A stretch of 64,000 nucleotides of DNA from Sulfurovum sp. TSL1 (GTDB lineage: Bacteria > Campylobacterota > Campylobacteria > Campylobacterales > Sulfurovaceae): positions 1,223,106-1,287,105 of the forward strand of contig NZ_BPFI01000001.1 in the NCBI RefSeq assembly GCF_019972135.1, given 5' to 3'. Each line of letters begins with the position of its first letter. Within the stretch, counting starts at the first letter, position 1. Shown here one piece after another: positions 25,775-34,806 of the stretch. The translations under genes were made by a program, and so were the position numbers. Under the pieces are notes generated by a model. It was not told where the DNA came from, ran no database searches, and saw nothing but the letters and a program-made list of their open reading frames with translations.

Positions 25775-27855
25775 TATTCGGTCCCTACTGCACCAAAAGG
25801 AATAAAGTTTAACTGCAAATAAAATGTAGTATCTAGCGTAAAGCCTGTTGGTCTGGGAACGATATCTTGTCGGACGGATGCCGTAGCATTCCAGCAATCA
25901 CGGTGATAGCTTCCCCCCAATCTCCACTGCTTACTTGATGCATCATCCACATCATACGTTAAACCGCCATTCACCTTGATCTGTTCATTGAATGCATATC
26001 CAAAATAAAAATAGATTTCATTGGCATTGAGATTACCGGTAACATAGGTCGGCACATCAGGTAATATCTTTTTATAGGTATGCCCCAGACTAAAATGGTA
26101 ATCTTGTTCATTTAAGGTAACTCGGCTGGCTGACTCACGTATTTTACCATACTCATGTGAATAGGTCACATTATTATACAAACTCCATCTGTTCCAATTG
26201 TACTGCATTTCATTATTCAGATCAGCAAATTCATAGTTTCTATCAAGGTAATAGGTTTGCGTCAATCTTTGAAAAAATTTTAAGTTCATCATTTCATCAT
26301 AAAAGTATTGGCTTAAATTCAGTGCATAGTGCTCTTCAGGTAACCCAACCGTGAACAATGCTGTTTGGTTCACATCCAGTGCAGACAACGAAGGGGACTT
26401 GTGTTCATTCCCCGGTCTAATGTACGCAAAAGAGGGTTGCAGAACATGTATAAATCCACCATACTTTTTCGTTAGATCCGTAAAAAATTTTACTTTATGT
26501 ATATTACTGTAATACTCAAAATCATCATAAAGATACGTTCCATTATCAAAAAAGAATTTACTGTAATACAGCTCTTCTCCCAAAGAGAGATTCAAATAAT
26601 CATCAAAAAATGATGTGGTAAATTCCACTGGTACCTTGAGCTCCGCCTGACGGAGGGTAGTACCTTTTTCTCTATCAAAATTATTGATGCGGAGATCTGT
26701 GCTATAGGTGAGGTTATCCCATATAAAATGACTTAAGTATTTATGTAATTGCAGGGCAGGCAGTATCTGTAATGTATCACTGTTATCCTCTTTTCTTGTA
26801 TCGATGAAATATTTGGCATTTAACCCTGTGTAGTAGTCATTGTTATAAAGAAAATAATTCACTCTGGATTCTTGTAGAGGAATAAGTCCAAAATGTCTCA
26901 AATGGCTTTGCTGTAAATTCAGATAATCGATATCATTAAGATAGGTTATGTTGGTATAGAGACCATCTGTAAATCCACTGGGTAATTTATGAGACAGTAC
27001 TTTGGAAGATTCATAGTTGAACTCTACCCCATAGTGACTATCGTTTGGGAGATAGTTGTCGTCTATATACTCCGTTTTATCTTTGAAATACCCTACCCTC
27101 AACTTTCCGGATGAATGCGATGAATCAACAAAACGAAAGGTACTGTACATCCCTATGCTCCTTGATGTACGGATCTGTGGGTTAAACTCTAAATCCATAC
27201 TTGGAGAAATAGCCCAATAGATAGGTTGTTCGTAGAGAAACCCCTCAGTGGATGAATACCCAAAAGCAGGAAAGAGAAGCCCTGAACTTCTTTCTCTATC
27301 AGTTGAAAAAGCCAAATAAGGTGTATAAAACATAGGAATATCCCATAAATATACCTTGGCGCCATAGAGCTTTATATAGTTTGCATCACTATCGTATAAA
27401 GCGTCCGAGAAAGACATTTTCCATAAAGGATCTTCAATATCGCAACTTGAAATCAGAGAGGCTCCCAAAGTATAATTGCCTTCATCTTTATGTGCATCAT
27501 CTGAAAAGATCCACACATCATTTTTCCCGATCAGAAAGAGTTCATCGAACGTCACCTCTTTTGTATCGGTATGAATTTCAATATGATTGGTATGAACTTT
27601 ACTTCCATTGTAGCCCAGCATTTCGATCTCTCCATCAAGAACAAGTACTTTGGTACTTTTGTCAAAATCTGCAGAAGCTGCTTTAATGATACTGTCTTCA
27701 TAATATACCACCACCTGATCTCTGGCTTTGACTGTATTGCCTGCAGCATCCACATGTTTTGCTGTTATCTCGATTTTACTTTTATCTGAGGCAGCAGACA
27801 CTATTTGTATGCCCGCTATCATAGATACAAGAAAAAAAACGAGCTTTTTAGTCAT
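25774..27855 (-). CDS. lptD: LPS-assembly protein LptD
   Basis: A 693-residue outer-membrane protein that, with LptE, inserts lipopolysaccharide into the outer leaflet. Signal peptide (1-21, IVSA), N-terminal OstA jellyroll (KIEITAKHVDAAGNTVKARD, VVVYYEDSIIKAASADFD, ending near 130), then a large beta barrel with the family motif YDSDANYIKLYGAKVYLWDIPMF and many Tyr/Phe-rich strands up to QLNFIPFG. It overlaps the upstream RDD gene by 8 bp and the downstream J-protein gene by 1 bp. Confidence 0.95.
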   Translation of the reverse strand: MTKKLVFFLVSMIAGIQIVSAASDKSKIEITAKHVDAAGNTVKARDQVVVYYEDSIIKAASADFDKSTKVLVLDGEIEMLGYNGSKVHTNHIEIHTDTKEVTFDELFLIGKNDVWIFSDDAHKDEGNYTLGASLISSCDIEDPLWKMSFSDALYDSDANYIKLYGAKVYLWDIPMFYTPYLAFSTDRERSSGLLFPAFGYSSTEGFLYEQPIYWAISPSMDLEFNPQIRTSRSIGMYSTFRFVDSSHSSGKLRVGYFKDKTEYIDDNYLPNDSHYGVEFNYESSKVLSHKLPSGFTDGLYTNITYLNDIDYLNLQQSHLRHFGLIPLQESRVNYFLYNNDYYTGLNAKYFIDTRKEDNSDTLQILPALQLHKYLSHFIWDNLTYSTDLRINNFDREKGTTLRQAELKVPVEFTTSFFDDYLNLSLGEELYYSKFFFDNGTYLYDDFEYYSNIHKVKFFTDLTKKYGGFIHVLQPSFAYIRPGNEHKSPSLSALDVNQTALFTVGLPEEHYALNLSQYFYDEMMNLKFFQRLTQTYYLDRNYEFADLNNEMQYNWNRWSLYNNVTYSHEYGKIRESASRVTLNEQDYHFSLGHTYKKILPDVPTYVTGNLNANEIYFYFGYAFNEQIKVNGGLTYDVDDASSKQWRLGGSYHRDCWNATASVRQDIVPRPTGFTLDTTFYLQLNFIPFGAVGTE

Positions 27856-28303
27856 TCACAACTACGCAGTTAGAAAGTTTATCATGCAGTGTTTGTCTCA
27901 GTGGTACAAAGAATGCCATAAGAAAGCCCAGATAGAACAGTACTTCACTTGGGATCCTCACGGAAGCACGTAAAAATGCCTTTTGAAAACCAGGGGTATC
28001 TCCTGTTTCCAAATCTATCACTTTGATCTTCATAAAATACTTACCCAGCGTCATACCGTTTTGCCACACTAAAACAGTGTGATAGAGAAGTTTTATAGAG
28101 AGCACAACCAAAAGATTTTGAGCGATGAAGCTATTGACAGTTTCAAGTGCTGCTTCATCTAGCACTGTGATATTTGACAAAACTGCAGAGAATTGATCAT
28201 AAAAAATAATGATAAAAAACAGGGTGATAACCATATCATCTATGACAAAAGCAGTGATTCTTTTTTGAAGACTTGCAAGGGGCAAGGATAGAGATTCAGA
28301 CAT
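27848..28303 (-). CDS. RDD family membrane protein
   Basis: A 151-residue inner-membrane protein with three or four helices and the family signature near residue 17-22 (FVIDDMVI, a variant of the RDD motif) and LGKYFMKIKVIDLETGDTPGF. RDD proteins are mostly uncharacterised; some are Na+/H+ antiporters or maturation helpers. It lies between purD (9 bp gap) and lptD (8 bp overlap) in the same operon. Confidence 0.88.
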   Translation of the reverse strand: MSESLSLPLASLQKRITAFVIDDMVITLFFIIIFYDQFSAVLSNITVLDEAALETVNSFIAQNLLVVLSIKLLYHTVLVWQNGMTLGKYFMKIKVIDLETGDTPGFQKAFLRASVRIPSEVLFYLGFLMAFFVPLRQTLHDKLSNCVVVND

Positions 28304-28312
28304 CCCTGCTTC

Positions 28313-29581
28313 CTAGAGTGCCTGATAGGCAATGTCTGTACGACACTGTTTGCCTGCAAAATGCACCTGCCCTACCAACATATAGGCACGCCTTTGTGCC
28401 TCTTTGATACTATCACCGATACCTACACAGACCAGTACCCTGCCGCCTGTTGCATAGAGTTTTCCGTCTTCACCCCGTGTCACTCCCGCATACGAGATAT
28501 GTGCATTTTCCCTTACCTCTTCATGGTAGATATCATCTACGATGATCTCTGCAGGCGATGAACTTTTATAAGGATAGTCTTTACTTGCCATAACGACACC
28601 CACCGCATATTTGTCATGAAACTCTATCTTGGCATTTTTCAGATCACCTGTTGCTGCCTTATAGAAGAGTTCAGAAGCCGGAGACTTAAGCAGCGGCATC
28701 AACTCTTCACATTCAGGATCACCAAAACGTACATTATACTCAAGAATGATAGGCTCACCTTTGACCACCATCACACCGATAAAAAGTACCCCCGTGAACG
28801 GCATACCTTCAGCTTCCATACCCTTTAGTGTAGGTTCTATCACTCTCTCGTTCAACTTACGATAGATCTCATCATTGACCAGAGGTGTAGGGGCATAGGC
28901 ACCCATACCGCCAGTGTTTGGACCTTCATCATTATTGAGGAGTCTTTTATGATCCTGTGCCGCAGGCAAGACCACATAATCTTTTCCATCACAGATAGCA
29001 AATACAGAAAGCTCATAGCCATCCAGGAATTCTTCCACAACAATACTTGTACCCGCATCACCAAATGCGTTACCTGAAAGCATTTCACCTGCAGCTTTTT
29101 TTGCTTCGTCATGGCTTTGGGCGATGATCACACCCTTACCAGCACAAAGTCCGTCTGCTTTCACTACGATCGGGGCATCCAGTGTCATGATAAAATCATA
29201 TGCATCCTGCAATGAATCCGTTTCAATGTACTTGGCAGTAGGCACATTGTGACGGGCGAGAAAGTTCTTCATAAAGATCTTGGAACCTTCAAGTTGTGCC
29301 GCTTGGGCTGTGGGTCCAAAGATCGTAAGACCTCTGGCTTTAAAGACATCCACAATACCGCCTACCAATGGTGCTTCCGGACCCACAATGGTCAGTTCGA
29401 TACCATTGGCTTCTACAAAATCAGCCAATGCAGAAAAATCACTGATCTCAAGGTTCTCACCCAATGTGTCTGTGGCTCCGTTACCCGGTGCAAAATAGAT
29501 CTTCTCTACATTCTCATCTTTTGTCAATGCCAAGCCAATAGAGTATTCTCTACCGCCGGCACCTATTATCAATACGTTCAT
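28313..29581 (-). CDS. purD: Phosphoribosylamine-glycine ligase
   Basis: A 422-residue ATP-grasp enzyme, step 2 of purine synthesis (5-phosphoribosylamine + glycine to GAR). N-terminal VLIIGAGGREYSIG, ATP-grasp core with VVKADGLCAGKGVIIA, the metal-site strand ILEYNVRFGDPECEELMPLL, and C-terminal GGRVLVCVGIG. It heads the purD-RDD-lptD-J-protein-PRTase series. Its leader holds a structured element and, further upstream, the 6S RNA gene. Confidence 0.98.
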   Translation of the reverse strand: MNVLIIGAGGREYSIGLALTKDENVEKIYFAPGNGATDTLGENLEISDFSALADFVEANGIELTIVGPEAPLVGGIVDVFKARGLTIFGPTAQAAQLEGSKIFMKNFLARHNVPTAKYIETDSLQDAYDFIMTLDAPIVVKADGLCAGKGVIIAQSHDEAKKAAGEMLSGNAFGDAGTSIVVEEFLDGYELSVFAICDGKDYVVLPAAQDHKRLLNNDEGPNTGGMGAYAPTPLVNDEIYRKLNERVIEPTLKGMEAEGMPFTGVLFIGVMVVKGEPIILEYNVRFGDPECEELMPLLKSPASELFYKAATGDLKNAKIEFHDKYAVGVVMASKDYPYKSSSPAEIIVDDIYHEEVRENAHISYAGVTRGEDGKLYATGGRVLVCVGIGDSIKEAQRRAYMLVGQVHFAGKQCRTDIAYQAL

Positions 29582-29649
29582 TTAAAATTCTCCGAAAAAG
29601 TTTAATTCTCACCATAATATGCGGTTAGTCCAGTAGGGATGACCATTGT

Positions 29650-29720
29650 GCGTAGAGGGTTTTGGAAAGGTTTGAAGGAGAACTTCCTTGTTCATCAATG
29701 ACCTTTCCAAAGTCCTATGC
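29650..29720. other. Long structured element in the purD leader
   Basis: TTTGGAAAGGT (29661-29671) and ACCTTTCCAAA (29701-29711) pair perfectly over 11 bp. Inside is a 5-bp hairpin AAGGA/TCCTT (29675-29679 with 29685-29689); outside, GCGTAG (29650-29655) pairs with CTATGC (29715-29720). On the plus strand the outer stem needs a G-U pair that becomes a C-A mismatch on the minus strand, hinting that the functional RNA may be antisense to the purD leader. A plus-strand -10-like CATAAT lies near 29612. Not assigned to a known family. Confidence 0.45.
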
Positions 29721-29724
29721 GTCC

Positions 29725-29932
29725 AAAAAATCGTCACTGATAAGACCCGGGTGAGCGTTCTGTGTCAAGTCGGCCCTATATAGCCAACGGTGTAGGAGAG
29801 AGTCTCTCTTTAGGGGATGATCTCTCGCCGACCATGTCAAGCTCAAACGAAAACATCCACACACCAAGAGACCACATGTCCCACTAACAATAAATGTTGG
29901 ACCCCAAATACAGTCGTCGCATCACCTAGGCT
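29725..29932 (-). ncRNA. ssrS: Probable 6S RNA
   Basis: A transcript of about 200 nt is bounded by a perfect -10 box and a T6 run (29725-29730). Its ends pair in a long closing stem (29918-29930 with 29746-29757, one bulge, one mismatch), then CTGT/ACAG. Inside are unpaired stretches and further stems (GTCC-AACA with TGTT-GGAC; GTCGGC with GCCGAC). This rod with a central bubble, about 200 nt long and next to purD, fits 6S RNA, which sequesters the housekeeping RNA polymerase. I recall the Helicobacter 6S gene beside purD. The identity rests on size, shape and position, not on a conserved sequence. Confidence 0.55.
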
Positions 29933-29938
29933 AAATAT

Positions 29939-29944
29939 ATTATA
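29939..29944 (-). promoter_or_regulatory. -10 box of the probable 6S RNA
   Basis: A perfect TATAAT on the minus strand, 7 nt before the predicted 5' end near 29932. It overlaps the last codons of the upstream hemD gene by region, so the RNA has its own promoter at the end of hemD. Confidence 0.6.
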
Positions 29945-29946
29945 AC

Positions 29947-30612
29947 CTATTTGGAGTTAGAAGTGAGTAAAATCTGCTTTGCTTTTAGTATGCAGGCATC
30001 TATCGTTGGCCTATCTGCTACTTCATAGCATACTTTGGCAGGTAAATGTACTTTTGTCGCTTCACCTATCACCACGGCGGTATAACTTTCATCCCATGCA
30101 AAGTTTTTCAAAAAACAGTGAATCGTCGAGGGAGATGTGAAGATAATAATGGCATTTTTGCCTGGTTTCTCTTTTTTTTCATAGCGGATACAAGCAGTCT
30201 CATAGATGACCTGTTCCTGAAGTGCTATACCCGCCTTGGCTAAAAACGTTTTTGCATCAAAAGAGACCTCTTTAGGGCGTAAGTATAAGATCTTTTTATC
30301 TTGAAATTGCGTGATGATATCTTGACTGAGCGTTTGGGCATAAAATGATTTGGGTCGGTACATCACTTTTCCGCCCAGGGATTCTATCTCTTTTGCCGTG
30401 GCTGCCCCTATGGCCAGACAAGGATACTTTTTCCATTCGGGATTTAATGCTTCTGCGCTCTTGACGGCCTGCTTGGAGGTAAACAGCAGTGTATCGCATG
30501 TTGAAAGATCTATCGTGGAGGAGAGAGATGAAAAACGTATCATCGGCAGATGTCTCGTTCCTTCCCTGGGCAGAGGGGATAAAAGATAGATCATACCATC
30601 AGTTTGCGTCAT
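29947..30612 (-). CDS. hemD: Uroporphyrinogen-III synthase
   Basis: A 221-residue enzyme that closes hydroxymethylbilane to uroporphyrinogen III, the branch point to haem, sirohaem and cobalamin. The family is weakly conserved. Support comes from the two-domain pattern with DTLLFTSKQAVKSAEAL, PCLAIGAATAKEIESLGG, KKILYLRPKEV, IIIFTSPSTIHCFLKNF and YTAVVIGEATKVHLP. Its ATG overlaps the stop of the CDF transporter gene (ATGA). Confidence 0.9.
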   Translation of the reverse strand: MTQTDGMIYLLSPLPREGTRHLPMIRFSSLSSTIDLSTCDTLLFTSKQAVKSAEALNPEWKKYPCLAIGAATAKEIESLGGKVMYRPKSFYAQTLSQDIITQFQDKKILYLRPKEVSFDAKTFLAKAGIALQEQVIYETACIRYEKKEKPGKNAIIIFTSPSTIHCFLKNFAWDESYTAVVIGEATKVHLPAKVCYEVADRPTIDACILKAKQILLTSNSK

Positions 30613-31553
30613 GATGATTTTTTCGCTACTCTGGATAAATGCTCACCATTCAGCATTGCCACATTCATACGTTCGTCATCATAAGGATCAAAGTGCGGTG
30701 TAATGACCCAGTTTTTATTGGTATCGAGTAAAAAGATCTGATCTTCTACTTGATCGGCGATACGGTGTGCTTCAAGCAGCAGTATATTCGGGTGCAAGAC
30801 CATATGAAATTCTACAAAGTTGATGGAACCGTCCGTACGTGTCTTAAGCCAATGGTAACTTGTTATCTCAGGATGACTTGAGAGGATCTTTGCAATGTTT
30901 TCCACCATATCTGCATCCAGTGCACGGTCTAAAAGTATCTCTATACCTTCCCGAACGATCTCGTAGGCAGAGTAGATGATATAAAGTCCTATCCCTAGAC
31001 CAAAGACCGCATCGATCGCATCAATGCCTGTCAGATATACCAATCCCAGCGCCAGCAAAACAGCAGCATTGCTCCATAGGTCTGTAGTATAATGCAACGC
31101 ATCTGCTTTGATCACAAGATTGTCCGTCACTCTGGCGATTTTTAAGAGATACCTGGACAAAAGATAGGTAATGATGATGGAAAGCGTCATGGCTACGATT
31201 GAAGGGGTAAGCAGTGTGGTCACAGATCCGCTGCTTATCTTTTTAAACGCCTCATAAATGATGTAGAGACCTGACATGGTAATGATCGTTCCCTCTATGA
31301 CAGCAGCAATAGCTTGGATCTTACCTTTACCGTAATGGTATTCATCATCCGGATGTTCTTCTGACTTTTTGATCGCATAAAAGTTGAAAACGGACACCAA
31401 CATATCTAAAAGAGAGTCGATCGCAGAAGCAAGGACCGCCACTGATCCGCTTGCTATTCCCAAGACCAATTTTAAGATCACCAAAAGTGTTGCAACGGAA
31501 CTTGACACAAGTGTGGCACGTTTCTGTGGTGACATTTTCAACTCCTTGCTCAT
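30609..31553 (-). CDS. Cation diffusion facilitator (FieF/CDF type)
   Basis: A 314-residue inner-membrane exporter of divalent metals. Six helices, with the helix II site as ASAIDSLLDM and the helix V site as KADALHYTTDLWSN (the DxxxD / HxxxD pattern of Zn/Fe/Cd transporters). A cytoplasmic C-terminal domain has HMVLHPNILLLEAHRIADQVE. The ATG at 31553 has GAGGAG upstream and overlaps the preceding stop (ATGA); a start 31 codons earlier lies in the upstream gene and is rejected. Confidence 0.93.
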   Translation of the reverse strand: MSKELKMSPQKRATLVSSSVATLLVILKLVLGIASGSVAVLASAIDSLLDMLVSVFNFYAIKKSEEHPDDEYHYGKGKIQAIAAVIEGTIITMSGLYIIYEAFKKISSGSVTTLLTPSIVAMTLSIIITYLLSRYLLKIARVTDNLVIKADALHYTTDLWSNAAVLLALGLVYLTGIDAIDAVFGLGIGLYIIYSAYEIVREGIEILLDRALDADMVENIAKILSSHPEITSYHWLKTRTDGSINFVEFHMVLHPNILLLEAHRIADQVEDQIFLLDTNKNWVITPHFDPYDDERMNVAMLNGEHLSRVAKKSS

Positions 31554-32209
31554 GATAATGCTCCTCTTTTTTCTTTTATCATTGTCAACCCATTGACGGC
31601 CAATAATCCCACAGAGACTGTAAGATACATTATAAGAAGCATCCATAATCCGCGGCTTGCCACATCCAAAAAAGGGAAGAAAAGTGTGATACGATACAGT
31701 ATACCTAGTAAGACTGTATATTTCACCATGTTGTGTAGACGTGTATAGAGTTTAACAATAGTTATCTCACGACAATGGTCACATCGGTTTTCAATCGCTC
31801 TTTGCTCATTTTTAGATAAAAATGCATAGACGAACTTTAACACATAACGCGACAAAGTAATGATCACAGCTATTCTAATGATAACAAAAAATGCCTCTAA
31901 CCAAAAGCCCTCCGGTATCTTGGTCCACAGTTCCAAAAGCAGTGCTTTGAGACTCATCCCTTCCGAAAGATAATAGAGCCCAAACATAAACATACCTGTG
32001 AGCCCCAGCCATAACAATACTTTCAGTACCCAAAAGAGATACTCTTTTGCTTTCTCTATTTTAGCCTTATGTTTTTCATATGAAGAGGTATTTCTCATCA
32101 GCCCAAAAGCAAACCGGTAATGCCATATAAGCATGAAATAGAGTGCTACCACAGAAAAAAGAAGTATTCCAAATGCAATCACTTCTTCGTAGAAATTTGA
32201 GATATCCAT
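31550..32209 (-). CDS. Integral membrane protein of unknown function
   Basis: A 219-residue protein with about five membrane helices (around 10-32, 60-82, 105-130, 160-180, 190-207). Between helices 3 and 4 it has a cytoplasmic stretch with a CDHC pair (ENRCDHCREITIVKLYTRLH). I do not recognise the family; the overall shape is faintly like the N-terminal part of MscS-type channels. The start at 32209 (GAGG upstream) is preferred because the longer frame would run through the strong htpG-distal hairpin at 32263-32290. Translationally coupled to the CDF exporter. Confidence 0.75.
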   Translation of the reverse strand: MDISNFYEEVIAFGILLFSVVALYFMLIWHYRFAFGLMRNTSSYEKHKAKIEKAKEYLFWVLKVLLWLGLTGMFMFGLYYLSEGMSLKALLLELWTKIPEGFWLEAFFVIIRIAVIITLSRYVLKFVYAFLSKNEQRAIENRCDHCREITIVKLYTRLHNMVKYTVLLGILYRITLFFPFLDVASRGLWMLLIMYLTVSVGLLAVNGLTMIKEKRGALS

Positions 32210-32262
32210 ATTTGACGGCCTCACAGTTGAATGAAAAGTGATTTTAGCATAGTTAGATTTAA

Positions 32263-32290
32263 AGGGCACGGGAAAGTTTGCCCGTGCCCT
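32263..32290 (-). terminator. GC-rich terminator after htpG
   Basis: A perfect 10-bp stem AGGGCACGGG/CCCGTGCCCT with an 8-nt loop lies 15 nt past the htpG stop; TTTAAATC follows on the minus strand. The high GC stands out in an AT-rich gap. Confidence 0.7.
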
Positions 32291-32305
32291 GAAATATAGA
32301 GAAAA

Positions 32306-34168
32306 TTAGAGTGCTTTGGTCGCTAATGAAGCTACGCGTTGGGCAAAGGCTCCCTTATCTTTAGGTTCGAGTCCTTCAGAAAGTTTCGCAGAATCCAAAA
32401 GTATCCATGAGAGATCAGCAAAGAGAGATTCATCTTCAAGCGTATCCAGCTTCTTGATCATTTCATGGTCAGGGTTGATCTCCAGGATCAAAGGTATTTC
32501 CGGCATTTCCTGTCCCATTTGGGCAAACATCGCTGCCATACTTGCCATAGGATCAGAACTGTCTTTCAGTACACATGAGGGACTGGATGTCAGTCTCGTA
32601 GAAGTTTTTACCTCCTTGACCTCTTCACCCAACACCTCTTTGATCTTATCTGTAAGAGATTTGAACTCTTTAGAGATCTCTTCTTTCTCTTCTTCGGTCT
32701 TGGAATCCGGTGCTTCAATCGTTGTGATATCTTTAAGGTTCCACTCTTTATAGGCACCTATCATCGGCGTAACGATACTGTCCACCTCTTTATCATCCAT
32801 GATAAGTACTTCGATATTTGCCTTTTTATAGGCTTCGAGCAGAGGAGAGTTTCTCAATACCTTTTCATCATCACCTACGATATAGTAGATCTCTTTTTTC
32901 TCAGAATCACAACGGCTCGTATACTCTTCAAGCGATACAAGACCTTCTTCCGTTGAACTCTTGTATTTGACGATATCAAGCAACAACTCTTTGTTCACAT
33001 GGTCTGTGTAGATACCCTCTTTTATCACTCTATTGTATTGTGCAATAAATGTATCCGCATCTTCGCCACTGAGCTTTTTAATGGCCTGGAGTATCTTCTT
33101 TGTAGAATTTTGTTTGATATTTGCCAAGATCCTGTTTTCCTGAAGTAACTCACGGGAAACATTCAGCGGCAGATCTTCAGAATCGATGATCCCTTTTACA
33201 AAACGAAGATACGGTGGCAATAACTCTTTGTTGTCATCGGTGATAAACACACGCTTCACATAGAGTTTAACCCCTGCTTCATAATCTGCTCTGTACATAT
33301 CCATAGGGGCGGTTTTAGGGATATAGAAAAGTGTGGTAAATTCATTGGCACCCTCTACTCTGTTGTGCAGATAGCTCAGTGGTTCATTATCACCATGTGC
33401 CAATGTTTTATAGAACTCTACATAATCCTCTTTTTTCAATTCAGATTTTGGAAGTGTCCAGAGTGCTGTAGCCGCATTGATCTGTTCTGATTTCTGGACC
33501 ATTTTAGTCGTTGCTTCATCCCCTTCACCTTCTCTCTCCTCTTCAGAGTAGTTCAACATAATAGGGTATGCAATGTGGTTGGAGTACTTTTTGACCACTT
33601 CTTGTACTCTCCACTTGTCCAGGAACTCTTTCTCATCCTCTTTAAGCTTGATGTAGATGATCGTTCCATGCGCTTCCTTCGTCACAGGCTTCACTTCGTA
33701 CTCACCTGTACCATCCGTACTGAACATGTAAGCCTGCTCTTCACCCGCCTTTTTAGAGATCACATCCACTTTGTCTGCTACCATGAACACAGAATAGAAC
33801 CCTACCCCGAACTGACCGATAAGATTTGAATCTTTTTTCGCATCACCGGTAAGATTTTCCATGAATGCTTTTGTACCGGACTTGGCAATCGTACCTAAAT
33901 GGTCCATTAGATCGGATTCATTCATCCCTACACCATTATCACCGATGGTTAGAGAGTTATCGTCTTTATCTAATTTGATGAACACTTTTCCGGACCAATC
34001 ATCTTTCTTGAACTTTTCATCTGTAAGAGAAAGATAATTAAATTTATCTAACGCATCACTCGCATTTGAAACGAGTTCACGTATAAATATCTCTTTGTTT
34101 GAATAAAGAGAGTGAGTCATCAGTTTTAAGAGTTGACCAATCTCTGTTTGAAATTGATGTTTTGCCAT
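32306..34168 (-). CDS. htpG: Chaperone HtpG (Hsp90)
   Basis: A 620-residue cytosolic Hsp90. The N-terminal GHKL ATPase begins FQTEIGQLLKLMTHSLYSNKEIFIRELVSNASDAL and has the DNGVGM and GQFGVGFYS motifs. Middle domain with GIIDSEDLPLNVSRELLQ and a C-terminal dimerisation domain. The ATG at 34168 has AGGAG upstream; a longer frame of 41 residues is in AT-rich leader and rejected. It is divergent from sixA. Confidence 0.98.
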   Translation of the reverse strand: MAKHQFQTEIGQLLKLMTHSLYSNKEIFIRELVSNASDALDKFNYLSLTDEKFKKDDWSGKVFIKLDKDDNSLTIGDNGVGMNESDLMDHLGTIAKSGTKAFMENLTGDAKKDSNLIGQFGVGFYSVFMVADKVDVISKKAGEEQAYMFSTDGTGEYEVKPVTKEAHGTIIYIKLKEDEKEFLDKWRVQEVVKKYSNHIAYPIMLNYSEEEREGEGDEATTKMVQKSEQINAATALWTLPKSELKKEDYVEFYKTLAHGDNEPLSYLHNRVEGANEFTTLFYIPKTAPMDMYRADYEAGVKLYVKRVFITDDNKELLPPYLRFVKGIIDSEDLPLNVSRELLQENRILANIKQNSTKKILQAIKKLSGEDADTFIAQYNRVIKEGIYTDHVNKELLLDIVKYKSSTEEGLVSLEEYTSRCDSEKKEIYYIVGDDEKVLRNSPLLEAYKKANIEVLIMDDKEVDSIVTPMIGAYKEWNLKDITTIEAPDSKTEEEKEEISKEFKSLTDKIKEVLGEEVKEVKTSTRLTSSPSCVLKDSSDPMASMAAMFAQMGQEMPEIPLILEINPDHEMIKKLDTLEDESLFADLSWILLDSAKLSEGLEPKDKGAFAQRVASLATKAL

Positions 34169-34299
34169 ACTATTTCTCCTATAGTGTATTACTTTGGTGA
34201 GATTATAATATATTTTTCTAAATATTACAAGTTTTTTGAAGGAAAGTTTAGTGATATTGACTAAAGTATTTATATTTTTAAAATATCCCATTATCTTGC

Positions 34300-34305
34300 T
34301 ATAAT
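34300..34305 (+). promoter_or_regulatory. -10 box 6 nt before the sixA start
   Basis: A perfect TATAAT ends 6 nt before the sixA ATG, which would place transcription start at the ATG itself (a leaderless mRNA). No Shine-Dalgarno sequence is seen. A competing promoter, TTGACT (34257-34262) with TAAAAT (34279-34284), would give a leader of about 20 nt. Confidence 0.5.
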
Positions 34306-34311
34306 AGAGAT

Positions 34312-34803
34312 ATGAAAAATTTATATTTAATCAGACATGCAAAATCAGATTGGAGCGATGAGAGTCAAAGCGACTTCGACAGGGGCCTCAATAAAAGAGG
34401 TGAAAAAGCGATCCTTACCATGGCAAATGCACTCAAAGAGAAAAAAGTCATGCCGGATCTTATACTCTCCAGTTCTGCCAAAAGAGCACGACTTACAGCC
34501 AAAGGTTTAGCCAAAGAGATAGGCTATGAGGAAAAGATCAAATACATCGATGCTCTTTATATGGCAGCACCTCTGGATGTCATTTCCATTATTAAAGAGA
34601 TCAAAGACAAATACGATGATGTATGGATCGTCGGGCACAATCCCGAAACAACTGAATTAACAGACCTGATGCTGGATGACTACATCGACAATGTACCCAC
34701 GCTGGGTATCGTCGCCTTAAAACTTCCGATCAAGCATTGGAAGAAAATGAAACCCGAAAAAGCAAAACTAAACTTTTTTATTTACCCTAAAATGTATACA
34801 TAA
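34312..34803 (+). CDS. sixA: SixA-type phosphohistidine phosphatase
   Basis: A 163-residue histidine-phosphatase-superfamily enzyme: LYLIRHAKSDWSD at residues 4-16 (catalytic RHG-like RHA, His9), LILSSSAKRARLTAKGL and the second His in VWIVGHNPET. SixA of E. coli dephosphorylates phosphohistidine in Hpt domains or phosphotransfer proteins. A target could be the Hpt protein at 44.7 kb, but that is only suggestive. The start is fixed by the motif lying at the very N-terminus, and it may be leaderless. Confidence 0.9.
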   Translation: MKNLYLIRHAKSDWSDESQSDFDRGLNKRGEKAILTMANALKEKKVMPDLILSSSAKRARLTAKGLAKEIGYEEKIKYIDALYMAAPLDVISIIKEIKDKYDDVWIVGHNPETTELTDLMLDDYIDNVPTLGIVALKLPIKHWKKMKPEKAKLNFFIYPKMYT

Positions 34804-34806
34804 GTT

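Noticed and set aside
27848-27855. Frameshift or assembly error between RDD gene and lptD
   Set aside because: The 8-bp overlap is compatible with normal coupled translation, and both proteins have complete ends.
29650-29932. RNase P RNA, tmRNA or SRP RNA in the hemD-purD gap
   Set aside because: The conserved RNase P, SRP (GGAAGGAAGC-type loop) and tmRNA ends are not present on either strand; size and shape fit 6S better.
32210-32269. 20-residue N-terminal extension of the membrane protein upstream of the CDF gene
   Set aside because: It would overlap the htpG-distal terminator hairpin; the ATG at 32209 has its own GAGG site.
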